Shown: positions 1 through 6,931, counted from the stretch's first letter. The stretch: 27,940 nt of DNA from Chitinophagaceae bacterium (GCA_016786525.1 JAEUVW010000068.1:1-27940), one strand, 5' to 3'. The notes: generated from the letters alone by a model not told the origin. A program made the numbers and translations.

Positions 1-321
1 AAGGCCTGGCTGGCTTTGGCTTTTCTGGTATTCATGGGGTCTATAGTGGCTTACCTGTCCTATATCTGGCTACTGCAGGTTCGGTCTCCGGCACTGGTCA
101 GTACCCATATCTACATCAATCCGGTAGTGGCCGTGCTGGCCGGCTGGTTGTTTACCCGGCAGATCATTGCTGCAGGTCAGTTTGTTGGATTGGCCATTAT
201 TATAACAGGTGTTGTGCTGACAAACTCCGGGAAATACAAACCCAATGCCCGTACCAAAGTAAGGATACGTCGTGGATTCCGTTCCGGCCTGCGGATATTG
301 TTGTTGTCTGATCAGAAGTAA
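1..321 (+). CDS. EamA/DMT-superfamily permease, C-terminal part (5' end outside window)
   Basis: The frame is open from the first base of the window to the TAA at 319-321, so only the last ~106 residues are present. The visible part holds two to three hydrophobic helices and the stretch INPVVAVLAGWLF followed by a Q-FVGLAIIITGVVL helix, which is the usual final pair of helices of EamA (RhaT/YedA-like) inner-membrane drug/metabolite transporters. The tail after the last helix is basic and about 30 residues long. Substrate cannot be told. The family normally has ten helices in two EamA repeats; the first repeat would lie upstream of the window. Confidence 0.82.
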   Translation, partial: KAWLALAFLVFMGSIVAYLSYIWLLQVRSPALVSTHIYINPVVAVLAGWLFTRQIIAAGQFVGLAIIITGVVLTNSGKYKPNARTKVRIRRGFRSGLRILLLSDQK

Positions 322-501
322 GAAAGTAGAAGAAGCGCTTGTCAGCAAAAGCAAGCAAGGTTTCTGCCAGGACGGATGATGGCTCACCGCATCGTTTTTC
401 AAAAGCAGGGAGATCCGATATCTTTTCTTCTATCTTTCAAAGTCGCTGTAGCTGCATTTGTCAATGATGCCGACAAGCATAGGAAAGAAGAATTTCAGGC
501 A

Positions 502-533
502 TACATTATTTTATTTTTAAATAAAATAATGTA
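502..533. promoter_or_regulatory. 32-bp AT-rich perfect dyad upstream of the T9SS type B gene
   Basis: Two 15-bp arms (502-516 and 519-533, left arm TACATTATTTTATTT) are exact reverse complements separated by TT. A second, shorter palindrome, CGCAATTGCG, follows at 538-547. Together they sit 34-79 bases before the ATG at 581. The rest of the 322-580 gap shows no credible reading frame. The dyad could be an operator or a weak terminator for the permease; its arms are almost pure A/T, which argues against a strong terminator. The structure is seen directly; the function is not known. Confidence 0.5.
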
Positions 534-580
534 ATATCGCAATTGCGTGTGAAAGACCCGATTCACAGGTATAAGAAGCC

Positions 581-2962
581 ATGAAGCACAGAAAGCTATT
601 TCTTGCAGCCTTGCTGCTCTTGCTGAGCCTGCCCTCATCGGCACAGAAAGCCGCCTGCCCGCCTAACCTGGATTGGGAGTTGGGCGACTTCAGCCAGTGG
701 AAATTTTACCAGGTAAAATACATCGCAGATATTCACTGGCCGCCTTACGATACGGTTCCTGTAGTTCCTCCTACTCCTGCCACCATCGGACAGATAAGGT
801 TAACCTCCGGTTCGGATAAAGAAGTTTGCGGCAATTTCCCAAAAGTATCACCTTACGGAGGGCATTACTCTTTCAACCTGGGAGAGACATTCGGCGGAGT
901 CGGCCTGGGCAATATCGCTGCTTACACAATTCATATTCCGCCGGACGATACGGATTTCGCCCTGACTTATCATTACGCACTGGTCATTAAAGACCCCGAA
1001 CATTACTATGCTTTTTTGCAGCCCGCTTTCAGTATTGTGACCCGCGACGCCGCTACAGGAGCATTGTTGCCCTGTGGCCAGCGCAATTATGTGGCCGGTG
1101 CCTTGCCTGGTTTTAAGGTAGCGCTCTGCCCCAATTACGGCGACGTTTTCTACAAACCCTGGACTACAGAGATCTTACCTTTAGGCGCTTATGCAGGCCG
1201 GTCTGTGACGATCAGTTTTATCCAGATGAACTGTTTTGCCACGTACGATTACTGCTGCGTTTATTTTGACCTGGAATGCAGTACCTACGCCATAAAGGTA
1301 AACAGGGAAAAATGCGACTCCGTCATTCACCTGTCCGGCCCTCCCGGTTTCAAAAAGTACAGCTGGCGCGATTCTTCCCTGGCCAGGATCATAGATACGC
1401 AGCAAAACATTACCCTGTATGCGCCGTACTCCATCGACCAGATCAGGCTTGTCCTGGATCCGTATGAAGACAACGGCTGCACGGACACTTTGTCTGCGAG
1501 CTTGTCCGTGTTTAGCGTAGGCTTGCGCGATACCTCCGTTTGTTCCGGCACGCCCCTGGCATTGCATCCTGATGTGGCTGGAGGAATAGCGCCGTTATCA
1601 TACAGTTGGGGGCCGGCTTCCGGCCTTAGCTGCACGACCTGTCCTTATCCCTCGCTTACAGCAAATACCGACGTGGTATATGCCCTCAGGGTAACAGACA
1701 GTGCGGGATGCAGCTTGTCAGACACTATGGCTATAGAGGTCCGGCCCTTGCCCGATGTGCATGCATCCGATACTGCCGTTTGCTACGGAGACGGCGTGCA
1801 GCTGCATGCATCCGGTGCTGCAAAGTACCAATGGAAGCCTGCTTCAGGCCTGAGCTGTACGACCTGTAGCGATCCTTTTTTCAGCGCCGCCGGAACGACA
1901 GACTTCATCATCACCGGAACAGGCAGCAACGGCTGCCCGAAGGAAGATACGCTCAGCATCGTGGTACACCATCCGATGAAGGTTGCTGTGCAGCCTCCTG
2001 CCCCGGTGTGTAAGGGCGCCCAGGCTGTTTTGCGCGCAAACGGTTCCGTGGCTTACCGTTGGTCGCCTGCGGCATCATTGAGCTGCAGCGATTGCGATAC
2101 TGCCATTGCGTGGCCATCGGAGACCACTACATACACCGTCGTGGGTACAGACCTGAACCGGTGCAAGGATTCTGTTCAGGTGACCGTAAGAGTAAAGCCG
2201 TTGCCGGATATTATCGTCAACCGGGATTCTGCTGTGTGCCTGGGAAGCCAGGTACAGCTGTTTGCCAGCGGTGCCGCACAATATCACTGGTCGCCGGCTG
2301 CTGACCTTTCCTGCACGGACTGTGCAGCCCCTGTATTCACTGTGCGGAAGCATACCACATTTTCTGTGAGCGGCACTGGCCTGAACGGCTGCCTCGATTC
2401 CGGCCGGACCAGCATGTCCATCATCACAGATACGCTCCCATCAGCAGCATTCACCCTGACACCCGCGCTCGCTTATATTGATGATGCCGTTTTTTTCGGC
2501 AAGAACCTATCAACGAATTCGGTGCGGTATCAATGGTATTTCCGTGATGAGCTTTTGTCTGAAGAGAACGACTTAGCCAAACGGATACCGGAATATGGCC
2601 GCCACTGCATTACACTGGTGGCGCAACACCGGTGCGGACAGACGGATACGGCCGTGCGTTGCTGCACGGTGAAAGTAAAAGGAAGGATAGATATCCCGAA
2701 TGCCTTTACGCCGAACGGGGATGGCAGAAACGATTATTTCAGAACTATGGTATTGGATGCTTACAGAAGCTTCAGTCTCAGGATTTTCAACCGGTACGGT
2801 GAGGAGGTGTTTGCTGCGGACCGGCCTGAACAGTACTGGGATGGTGTGTATGATAGCAAGCCCCAGGATATGGGTGTGTACTTTTACCTGGTGAAGATCA
2901 CCTTCGATTATCCGGGTGCTGCAGAGGAGCTGTATAAAGGCGACATTACCCTGATCCGGTAG
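581..2962 (+). CDS. Secreted Cys-containing repeat protein with gliding-motility-associated C-terminal (T9SS type B, CHU_C) domain
   Basis: A 793-residue exported protein. Residues 1-21 are a signal peptide ending SSAQ. An N-terminal beta domain of about 290 residues follows (CPPNLDWELGDFSQWKFY...), then four tandem Ig/PKD-like modules of about 75 residues at nt ~1510-2436. Each module carries a W-x-PA-x-x-LSC-x-x-C signature and ends with an NGC- or AGC-like turn. A further PKD-like module comes next, and the last ~90 residues are a CHU_C domain (IPNAFTPNGDGRNDYF ... IFNRYGEEVF ... WDG ... GVYFYLVKI). That domain is the type B sorting signal for export by the type IX secretion system and surface attachment in gliding Bacteroidota. 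The role is probably adhesion or surface display; the ligand is unknown. It appears to be a single-gene unit. Confidence 0.88.
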   Translation: MKHRKLFLAALLLLLSLPSSAQKAACPPNLDWELGDFSQWKFYQVKYIADIHWPPYDTVPVVPPTPATIGQIRLTSGSDKEVCGNFPKVSPYGGHYSFNLGETFGGVGLGNIAAYTIHIPPDDTDFALTYHYALVIKDPEHYYAFLQPAFSIVTRDAATGALLPCGQRNYVAGALPGFKVALCPNYGDVFYKPWTTEILPLGAYAGRSVTISFIQMNCFATYDYCCVYFDLECSTYAIKVNREKCDSVIHLSGPPGFKKYSWRDSSLARIIDTQQNITLYAPYSIDQIRLVLDPYEDNGCTDTLSASLSVFSVGLRDTSVCSGTPLALHPDVAGGIAPLSYSWGPASGLSCTTCPYPSLTANTDVVYALRVTDSAGCSLSDTMAIEVRPLPDVHASDTAVCYGDGVQLHASGAAKYQWKPASGLSCTTCSDPFFSAAGTTDFIITGTGSNGCPKEDTLSIVVHHPMKVAVQPPAPVCKGAQAVLRANGSVAYRWSPAASLSCSDCDTAIAWPSETTTYTVVGTDLNRCKDSVQVTVRVKPLPDIIVNRDSAVCLGSQVQLFASGAAQYHWSPAADLSCTDCAAPVFTVRKHTTFSVSGTGLNGCLDSGRTSMSIITDTLPSAAFTLTPALAYIDDAVFFGKNLSTNSVRYQWYFRDELLSEENDLAKRIPEYGRHCITLVAQHRCGQTDTAVRCCTVKVKGRIDIPNAFTPNGDGRNDYFRTMVLDAYRSFSLRIFNRYGEEVFAADRPEQYWDGVYDSKPQDMGVYFYLVKITFDYPGAAEELYKGDITLIR

Positions 2963-3259
2963 TTGCTAACGATTCAGATCAGTGGGATAACGCGCTGCTC
3001 GTGGTACCTGCCTGCCGGGTATGGGAGAAAGGCATCTGGCTATACGAAATACTCCAAGTGGCATCCTTTACAAGAATACAGAGGATTTCTGATCGGTGAA
3101 CTGATGCGAATCTTGCCCTGCTGTCCTGGCTGGCATTGGGTATGTGTGTTTATTTCCTGAATGGGAAGAAAAGGAGTAAACTACGCAAAGAAGGAAAGGA
3201 GGATTTGCTTGTGTAAACGGGGCAGGGCATAGAGCGGATGCTATATGATGCAGCTTGTA
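2963..3259 (+). other. Gene-poor stretch with a possible decayed reading frame
   Basis: No complete convincing gene is present. One forward frame, from 2965, runs 44 codons to a TGA at 3097-3099 and then continues to a TAA at 3214-3216. After the TGA it reads LALLSWLALGMCVYFL followed by a Lys/Arg-rich tail, i.e. one membrane helix plus a basic cytoplasmic tail. There is no good start codon after the TGA. It may be a remnant of a small membrane protein or chance. Confidence 0.25.
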
Positions 3260-3267
3260 TATTTTTG
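3260..3267 (+). promoter_or_regulatory. -7 promoter box of the GNAT gene
   Basis: TATTTTTG matches the Bacteroidetes -7 consensus TAnnTTTG exactly and lies only 5 bases before the ATG at 3273. No clear -33 TTG is seen at the usual distance. The position favours ATG 3273 as the start and implies a leaderless or nearly leaderless transcript. Confidence 0.5.
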
Positions 3268-3272
3268 CTTTG

Positions 3273-3806
3273 ATGAAAAAGGTATTCGACCCGGTATTGC
3301 ACAATCAGCTTGTGGCCTTATATCCCTTGCAGGAAGCGGATTTTGAGCTGCTGTTTTCTGTAGCTTCTGACCCTGCGATCTGGGAGCAGCACCCATATAA
3401 AAACCGCTGGCAGGAAGCGGTGTTCCGCCCTTTTTTCGATACCAGCCTGAACAGTAATGGTGCCTTTCGTATTGTTGATCTGCGGACCAAGCAAACGATC
3501 GGAGGAACGAGGTTTTACGAATATAGCAGGGAGTGGTCAAGCATCGCCATTGGCGGTACGTTTTATGCGAGAGAATATTGGGGCACCGGTATCAACAGAC
3601 AGGTTAAAAAGCTCATGCTGGATTATATCTTCAATGAAGTGACTACCGTTTACTTTTATATCGATCAGCACAATAAACGCTCACAGGTCGCGATAGAGCG
3701 TTTGGGTGCCCAAAGGGATGGCGAAAAACAGGTCAATGAGTCAATGCTTGACTTTGTGTATCAGATATCGAAGGAAGAATGGCTGCTCCTGTCTGCACAA
3801 CGATAA
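3273..3806 (+). CDS. GNAT-family N-acetyltransferase (RimJ/RimL-like)
   Basis: A 177-residue cytoplasmic protein. The order LYPLQEADFELLFSVASDPAIWEQHP, an IGGTRFYEY strand, then AIGGTFYAREYWGTGIN is that of RimJ/RimL-type GNAT acetyltransferases. YWGTGIN stands in place of the usual R/Q-x-x-G-x-G/A acetyl-CoA pyrophosphate loop, and the following V..Y.D..N.RS..A.ERLGA is the typical C-terminal half. The acceptor (protein N-terminus, amino sugar or small amine) cannot be inferred. I chose ATG 3273 rather than the in-frame TTG at 3255 because MKK begins the domain and a perfect -7 box overlaps the longer version. It is transcribed alone. Confidence 0.85.
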   Translation: MKKVFDPVLHNQLVALYPLQEADFELLFSVASDPAIWEQHPYKNRWQEAVFRPFFDTSLNSNGAFRIVDLRTKQTIGGTRFYEYSREWSSIAIGGTFYAREYWGTGINRQVKKLMLDYIFNEVTTVYFYIDQHNKRSQVAIERLGAQRDGEKQVNESMLDFVYQISKEEWLLLSAQR

Positions 3807-3949
3807 GTGCCTGAAAGGGTACCGGAGGATGGTTCCTCCGTTCTCTTAATGCTGTCGCTTATATCTTACAATGACTTCGGGCCTGCAAAGAAAGGCTTTA
3901 AAAGTGCATGCTGTTTAATAAGGAATCGTTTACACGGTTTAGACGCTGA

Positions 3950-4444
3950 TTACCTGATTGAAACAACCCGCGCCGGGCCCCCTATTAAAATTTCTGCATT
4001 ATAGGGCAGTGGCCCTGTAGCACTATTATACAGGGTCATTGCGTTTCCTGTCCAATATTGTATCATCAGATCTTCTTCCGCCAGCAATAGCGGCAATGTG
4101 CCACCATTTTGCAAGCATTGAAAAAAGTAGCTGATTACAGAATAATTATGTTCAGACACCGGAGTTGTAGGATCATAGGATAATTCAACTACATTATGAT
4201 TTGCTGCCTTATCACGACCTAATGCATGGAGAAAGTTCTCGGCGGAATGGGTATCAAAGGAGAAAACACAGCCTGATCTGCTAACAGCCTTAGGGTTGTG
4301 TTGTGAGCGTAAAGTCTCCAGGTGTTGCTCAAACAGGATTATTTCCTTTGAATTGAGCGTATCTTTAAGAGAGTTATACCAGCCGCCGGGGGATAGTTCA
4401 TCTCCAACGAAAAATCTTTTATCTGGGTCGATTCTGATGGTCAT
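3950..4444 (-). CDS. Hypothetical protein, orphan, unrecognised
   Basis: A 164-residue acidic, soluble-looking protein with no signal peptide or membrane helix, starting MTIRIDPDKRFFVGDELSPGG and ending LIGGPARVVSIR. Evenly spread aromatic residues and phrases such as VISYFFQCLQNGG and LLLAEEDLMIQYWTGNAM look like a folded alpha/beta protein rather than a chance frame; the opposite strand has no competitor. It stands alone between a forward acetyltransferase and a reverse Fur gene, with 143 and 170 base flanks. Size, isolation and lack of family resemblance would fit an immunity-type or lineage-specific accessory protein, but nothing in the sequence proves that. Confidence 0.6.
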   Translation of the reverse strand: MTIRIDPDKRFFVGDELSPGGWYNSLKDTLNSKEIILFEQHLETLRSQHNPKAVSRSGCVFSFDTHSAENFLHALGRDKAANHNVVELSYDPTTPVSEHNYSVISYFFQCLQNGGTLPLLLAEEDLMIQYWTGNAMTLYNSATGPLPYNAEILIGGPARVVSIR

Positions 4445-4614
4445 AATATTAAATTGGGAAAGAATATTTCAGGGTTAACAGTACTGGTTTTGCATTCTTC
4501 TTGCTAAGTAAAGTTGCCTATTGGCATTAGGGACTGGAAAATGAATTGTGCTAGAATAGAAACGTACGGGTAAGAGGCCCCGGAATCTATTCCCTGATTC
4601 TTGCTATTGCATCT

Positions 4615-4995
4615 TTAACTGCAATCTTTACAAACGCCTGTCAGCACGCAATTGACGCTTTCCACCTGGTAGCCTGCCTGCAGGGAAAAGTGTACCGGCA
4701 AAGGCAGGCACTCAATCGTTTCGCACTGTGTACAACGAAAATGGAAATGATGCAGGGGCGTTTTTTTCCGGTCATCATCGCATTTCATGCATACGGCGAA
4801 GTACTGCTTCCCGTCTTCAGCCACGATCCGGTGCAATACTCCGTCTTCACAGAAACGGTTGAGCACACGGTAGATTGTCGCCCTGTCGATGTCAATATCA
4901 ATCTTCTGTTCTATGGCATCCTGGCTCATCGCTTTTGCGCTGGCGGACAATACAGAAAGCACAGCTTCTTTTGCCGGGGTGTTCCTTCTCTTCAT
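4615..4995 (-). CDS. Fur-family metal/redox-responsive transcriptional repressor
   Basis: A 126-residue protein with the Fur fold. An N-terminal winged helix carries the recognition-helix signature DRATIYRVLNRF (about residues 37-48), and a dimerisation/metal domain carries HHFHFRC (82-88). Two CxxC pairs, C88/C91 and C122/C125, are placed like the structural Zn site of Fur proteins; an extra C69/C72 pair precedes the histidines. This could be Fur, Zur or PerR: the protein is short and the residues do not let me choose. It is transcribed away from the flavoprotein gene at 5104, with two imperfect 15-bp dyads in the 108-base gap, so it probably represses itself and that neighbour. That regulatory link is inference. 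Confidence 0.88.
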   Translation of the reverse strand: MKRRNTPAKEAVLSVLSASAKAMSQDAIEQKIDIDIDRATIYRVLNRFCEDGVLHRIVAEDGKQYFAVCMKCDDDRKKTPLHHFHFRCTQCETIECLPLPVHFSLQAGYQVESVNCVLTGVCKDCS

Positions 4996-5002
4996 TTTTT
5001 AT

Positions 5003-5017
5003 TGCGATAATGTCGCA
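5003..5017. promoter_or_regulatory. Candidate Fur-family operator 1
   Basis: TGCGATAATGTCGCA is a 7-1-7 inverted repeat with six of seven arm positions matching, the geometry expected of Fur-family boxes. It lies 8 bases upstream of the Fur-gene ATG and at the -33 position of the divergent promoter whose -7 box is at 5035. A related copy lies at 5041-5055. Confidence 0.5.
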
Positions 5018-5034
5018 TTTAATAAAATAATCCC

Positions 5035-5042
5035 TACTTTTG
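5035..5042 (+). promoter_or_regulatory. -7 promoter box of the flavoprotein gene
   Basis: TACTTTTG is an exact TAnnTTTG match, 61 bases before the ATG at 5104. Candidate operator 2 (5041-5055) overlaps its 3' end and the expected transcription start, and candidate operator 1 covers the expected -33 position, so occupancy of either would block initiation. Confidence 0.55.
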
Positions 5043-5055
5043 CGACGTAGTTGCA
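5041..5055. promoter_or_regulatory. Candidate Fur-family operator 2
   Basis: TGCGACGTAGTTGCA is a weaker 7-1-7 dyad (five of seven arm positions match) that shares TGCGA...TGCA/TCGCA ends with operator 1. The two start 38 bases apart. It overlaps the -7 box/start region of the gene at 5104. Function is inferred from position and symmetry. Confidence 0.4.
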
Positions 5056-5103
5056 TTAAGTAAAGGTACGGGAAAGAACGAAAACAATCTATACAATCAA
5101 CTG

Positions 5104-6114
5104 ATGAGTACATACAGCAGGCGGCACCTGGTCAAACAAGCTGGAGTAGCAGCAGTGGCTGTAGTACTGCCCCTTCCGGCCATATCATTCGCAAAAAGAA
5201 ATACTATGAAGCATAAAAAGGATTTTGATGTCATCATCATCGGCGGAAGTTATGCAGGGCTTTCCGCAGCCCTGGCCCTGGGACGTTCCCGGAGAACCGT
5301 ATTGATCATCGATAGCGGCGCCCCCTGCAACCGGCAAACACCACATTCGCATAACTTCCTCACACAGGATGGCGAAACCCCTGCTGCGATAGCTGCAAAA
5401 GCCAGGGAACAAGTGCTGCAGTACGATACCGTACGCTTTCTTTCGGGGCTTGCAGTGAGCGGGACGAAAACGGAGGATGGCTTCACGATAACAACGGATG
5501 CACAAGAAACATTCCGTGCCCGGAAATTGATTTTTGCCACAGGCATCAAAGACATCATGCCGGGCATCAAAGGCTTTTCAGATTGCTGGGGTATTTCCGT
5601 CATTCATTGCCCTTACTGCCACGGCTACGAGTTCAGCGGGCAGAAGACGGGCATACTGGCCAATGGAGACCGGGCCTTCCATATCGCTTCCCTGGTCAAC
5701 AACCTGAGCGATAAGATTACCGTCATGAGCTCCGGCGCGGCCACCTTTACGGAAGTGCAAAAGGAAAAGCTGCAGCAGCATAAGATCAATACCGTAGAAA
5801 CTGCTGTGGCGGAAATCATTCATGAAAACGGGCAACTCAAAAGTGTGCTGTTCACGGATGGCAGCCAAGAGGATTTCAGTGCCGTTTATGCGGCGCTGCC
5901 TTTTGAACAGCATACCGGTATTCCTGCTGCATTGGGTTGCGCGCTTACCGAGGGGGGCTACATCCAGGTCGACGCTTTCCAGAAAACAACAATGGAGGGC
6001 GTCTATGCCTGCGGCGATAATGCCGCTATGATGCGCTCTGTAGCCCATGCTGTATATACCGGCAACCTGGCGGGGGCAATGGTGAACAAAGAGCTTGTTG
6101 ATGATTCTTTTTAA
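5104..6114 (+). CDS. Thioredoxin-reductase-like FAD oxidoreductase with CPYC active site and possible Tat signal
   Basis: A 336-residue flavoprotein. The FAD Rossmann motif DVIIIGGSYAGLSAALALG lies at ~42-60; a redox pair in the setting HCPYCHGYE (C169/C172) replaces the CATC/CAVC of classical thioredoxin reductase; a short pyridine-nucleotide region follows (GILANGDRA); and the FAD-closing motif GVYACGDNAA is near the C-terminus. The CPYCHG variant marks the group of thioredoxin-reductase-like oxidases/oxidoreductases found in many bacteria, whose partner is usually unknown. The first 30 residues (SRRHLVK, then a hydrophobic run ending AISFA) read as a twin-arginine signal, which would send a folded flavoprotein to the periplasm. 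An internal ATG at 5206 (MKHKKDFDV) would give the usual cytosolic form. Its promoter region is shared with the divergent Fur-family gene. Confidence 0.85.
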   Translation: MSTYSRRHLVKQAGVAAVAVVLPLPAISFAKRNTMKHKKDFDVIIIGGSYAGLSAALALGRSRRTVLIIDSGAPCNRQTPHSHNFLTQDGETPAAIAAKAREQVLQYDTVRFLSGLAVSGTKTEDGFTITTDAQETFRARKLIFATGIKDIMPGIKGFSDCWGISVIHCPYCHGYEFSGQKTGILANGDRAFHIASLVNNLSDKITVMSSGAATFTEVQKEKLQQHKINTVETAVAEIIHENGQLKSVLFTDGSQEDFSAVYAALPFEQHTGIPAALGCALTEGGYIQVDAFQKTTMEGVYACGDNAAMMRSVAHAVYTGNLAGAMVNKELVDDSF

Positions 6115-6131
6115 ACAATAACAATTTTTGT

Positions 6132-6380
6132 ATGGTAGTAGTGTTGATGAGCGATATCCGGAAAGCGGATGAGGCGAATAGTATTCTGGAAGCCCTCAGG
6201 CTTAGATTCCCCAACCTTAAATTCAATTTTGACCTGGATGATTATGCAGCAAAACCTTTCCCTTGCGGGCACAGTGTTTTGCGGGCAGAAGGAGCGCACA
6301 TAGAAAGTGCTAAAATCATTTCCTTAGTCGCACATGCCGGTTTTCAGTGCCGGGAGCTGGAGGATAAGGTTTGTGGGTAG
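6132..6380 (+). CDS. Small HMA-like (ferredoxin-fold) protein lacking the CxxC metal site
   Basis: An 82-residue protein following the flavoprotein by 17 bases, so possibly cotranscribed, although AATTTTTG at 6123-6130 is one base from a -7 box. The pattern is a first strand (VVVLMSDI), a helix (ANSILEALRLRFP), a strand NFDLDD, a strand HSVLRAEG, a helix (SAKIISLVAHAG) and a final strand FQCRELED. This is the beta-alpha-beta-beta-alpha-beta order of heavy-metal-associated domains. Similar small proteins are common in Bacteroidota and usually lack the N-terminal CxxC; here too it is absent, and the only cysteines are in PFPCGH, FQC and the tail. Location beside a Fur-type regulator makes a metal or redox link tempting but unproven. 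MSDIRKAD (6147) is an alternative start. Confidence 0.6.
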   Translation: MVVVLMSDIRKADEANSILEALRLRFPNLKFNFDLDDYAAKPFPCGHSVLRAEGAHIESAKIISLVAHAGFQCRELEDKVCG

Positions 6381-6745
6381 GCCTATGTTTTGCTCCTGTT
6401 GTTTCAGAAGTGCAGGCTGCAGCAAAGGTGGGCAGCAATGAGAAATGGCTCTATAACTATCTTGTTTCCGCCCTTGTTGGTGTTGCCGCGCAGGTAATAG
6501 TAAGGCCCACCAACAAGACAATGTTCGACCACTCAAATGTCCTAAAGAACAATAAAAACAAGTGAAAGAGATAGGAATACAAAATTTCTAAACTAAACCT
6601 ATAAGGTTTCAAAAACCTTATAGGTTTAACATCCAGTTCAGCTCGTCCCGAATAGTATCTAAAAAAAGAGGATTGAAATCCGGCCATCGTCCAGGAAGCG
6701 CCCAAATAGCGATCAACAAAAGCGATAGGAAAGAACAACAAAAAA
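6381..6745. other. Gene-poor intergenic stretch
   Basis: No convincing gene. Short forward and reverse frames are interrupted and show no family resemblance; one reverse frame overlaps the tRNA. The stretch holds an inverted repeat with 10-bp arms (6473-6482 and 6508-6517, CTTGTTGGTG and its complement, 25-base loop) and the REP-like palindrome at 6594-6628. Confidence 0.5.
6594..6628. repeat. REP-like palindromic element (double dyad)
   Basis: A 16-bp perfect stem with a 3-base CAA loop. Each arm (AAACCTATAAGGTTT at 6595-6609 and its reverse complement at 6613-6627) is itself a 6-3-6 palindrome. Closely similar AAACCTATAAGGTTT-type palindromes recur in Bacteroidota genomes between genes, in the manner of REP/MITE elements. 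No transposase accompanies it here. It could also act as a terminator, but it lacks a T-run. Confidence 0.65.
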
Positions 6746-6767
6746 GCGTACAAGATATCTTGTACGC
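6746..6767 (-). terminator. Intrinsic terminator of the tRNA gene
   Basis: A 22-bp perfect palindrome (left half GCGTACAAGAT) is flanked by A-runs on the left and ATTTTTT on the right, so it reads as a hairpin followed by a U-tract on either strand. On the minus strand it begins 10 bases after the tRNA 3' end. Confidence 0.8.
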
Positions 6768-6777
6768 CATTTTTTCG

Positions 6778-6851
6778 TGGGCCCACCAGGGCATGATCCT
6801 GGGACCCCCTGATTATGAGTCAGGTGCTCTAACCAACTGAGCTATAGGCCC
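6778..6851 (-). tRNA. tRNA with CAT anticodon, probably tRNA-Ile2 (lysidine-modified); tRNA-Met possible
   Basis: A 74-base cloverleaf on the minus strand: acceptor GGGCCTA/TGGGCCC with one G-U pair, D-arm GCTC...GAGC, anticodon arm CCTGA-CTCATAA-TCAGG, variable loop GGGTC, T-stem CCAGG/CCTGG, discriminator A, no encoded CCA. Acceptor pairs C4-G69 and C5-G68 are those used by TilS to pick tRNA-Ile2 over tRNA-Met in E. coli, which favours Ile2. The T-loop reads ATCATGC instead of the near-universal TTCRANY, so the 54/58 bases are A and T rather than T and A. Confidence 0.88.
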
Positions 6852-6923
6852 GATTTGCTTTTCAGCAAATTTGGATGGCAAATGTAGTCCATTTTGCCGC
6901 AAAAACATACAGCAAAAAGGATT

Positions 6924-6931
6924 TATTTTTG
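6924..6931 (+). promoter_or_regulatory. -7 promoter box of the HAD gene
   Basis: TATTTTTG, an exact TAnnTTTG match, ends 4 bases before the ATG at 6936. It supports that start over an upstream in-frame codon at 6894. Confidence 0.5.

Noticed and set aside
1510..2436. Tandem repeats in the T9SS type B gene considered as a variable DNA repeat
   Set aside because: The modules are related at protein level only; DNA identity is too low for recent expansion.
6473..6517. 10-bp inverted repeat with 25-base loop as insertion-sequence ends
   Set aside because: No transposase, no target duplication and only 25 bases between arms.
6457..6786. Reverse frame with hydrophobic stretches in the gene-poor gap
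   Set aside because: It starts inside the tRNA gene and crosses the tRNA terminator and the REP-like palindrome, so it is not a plausible gene.
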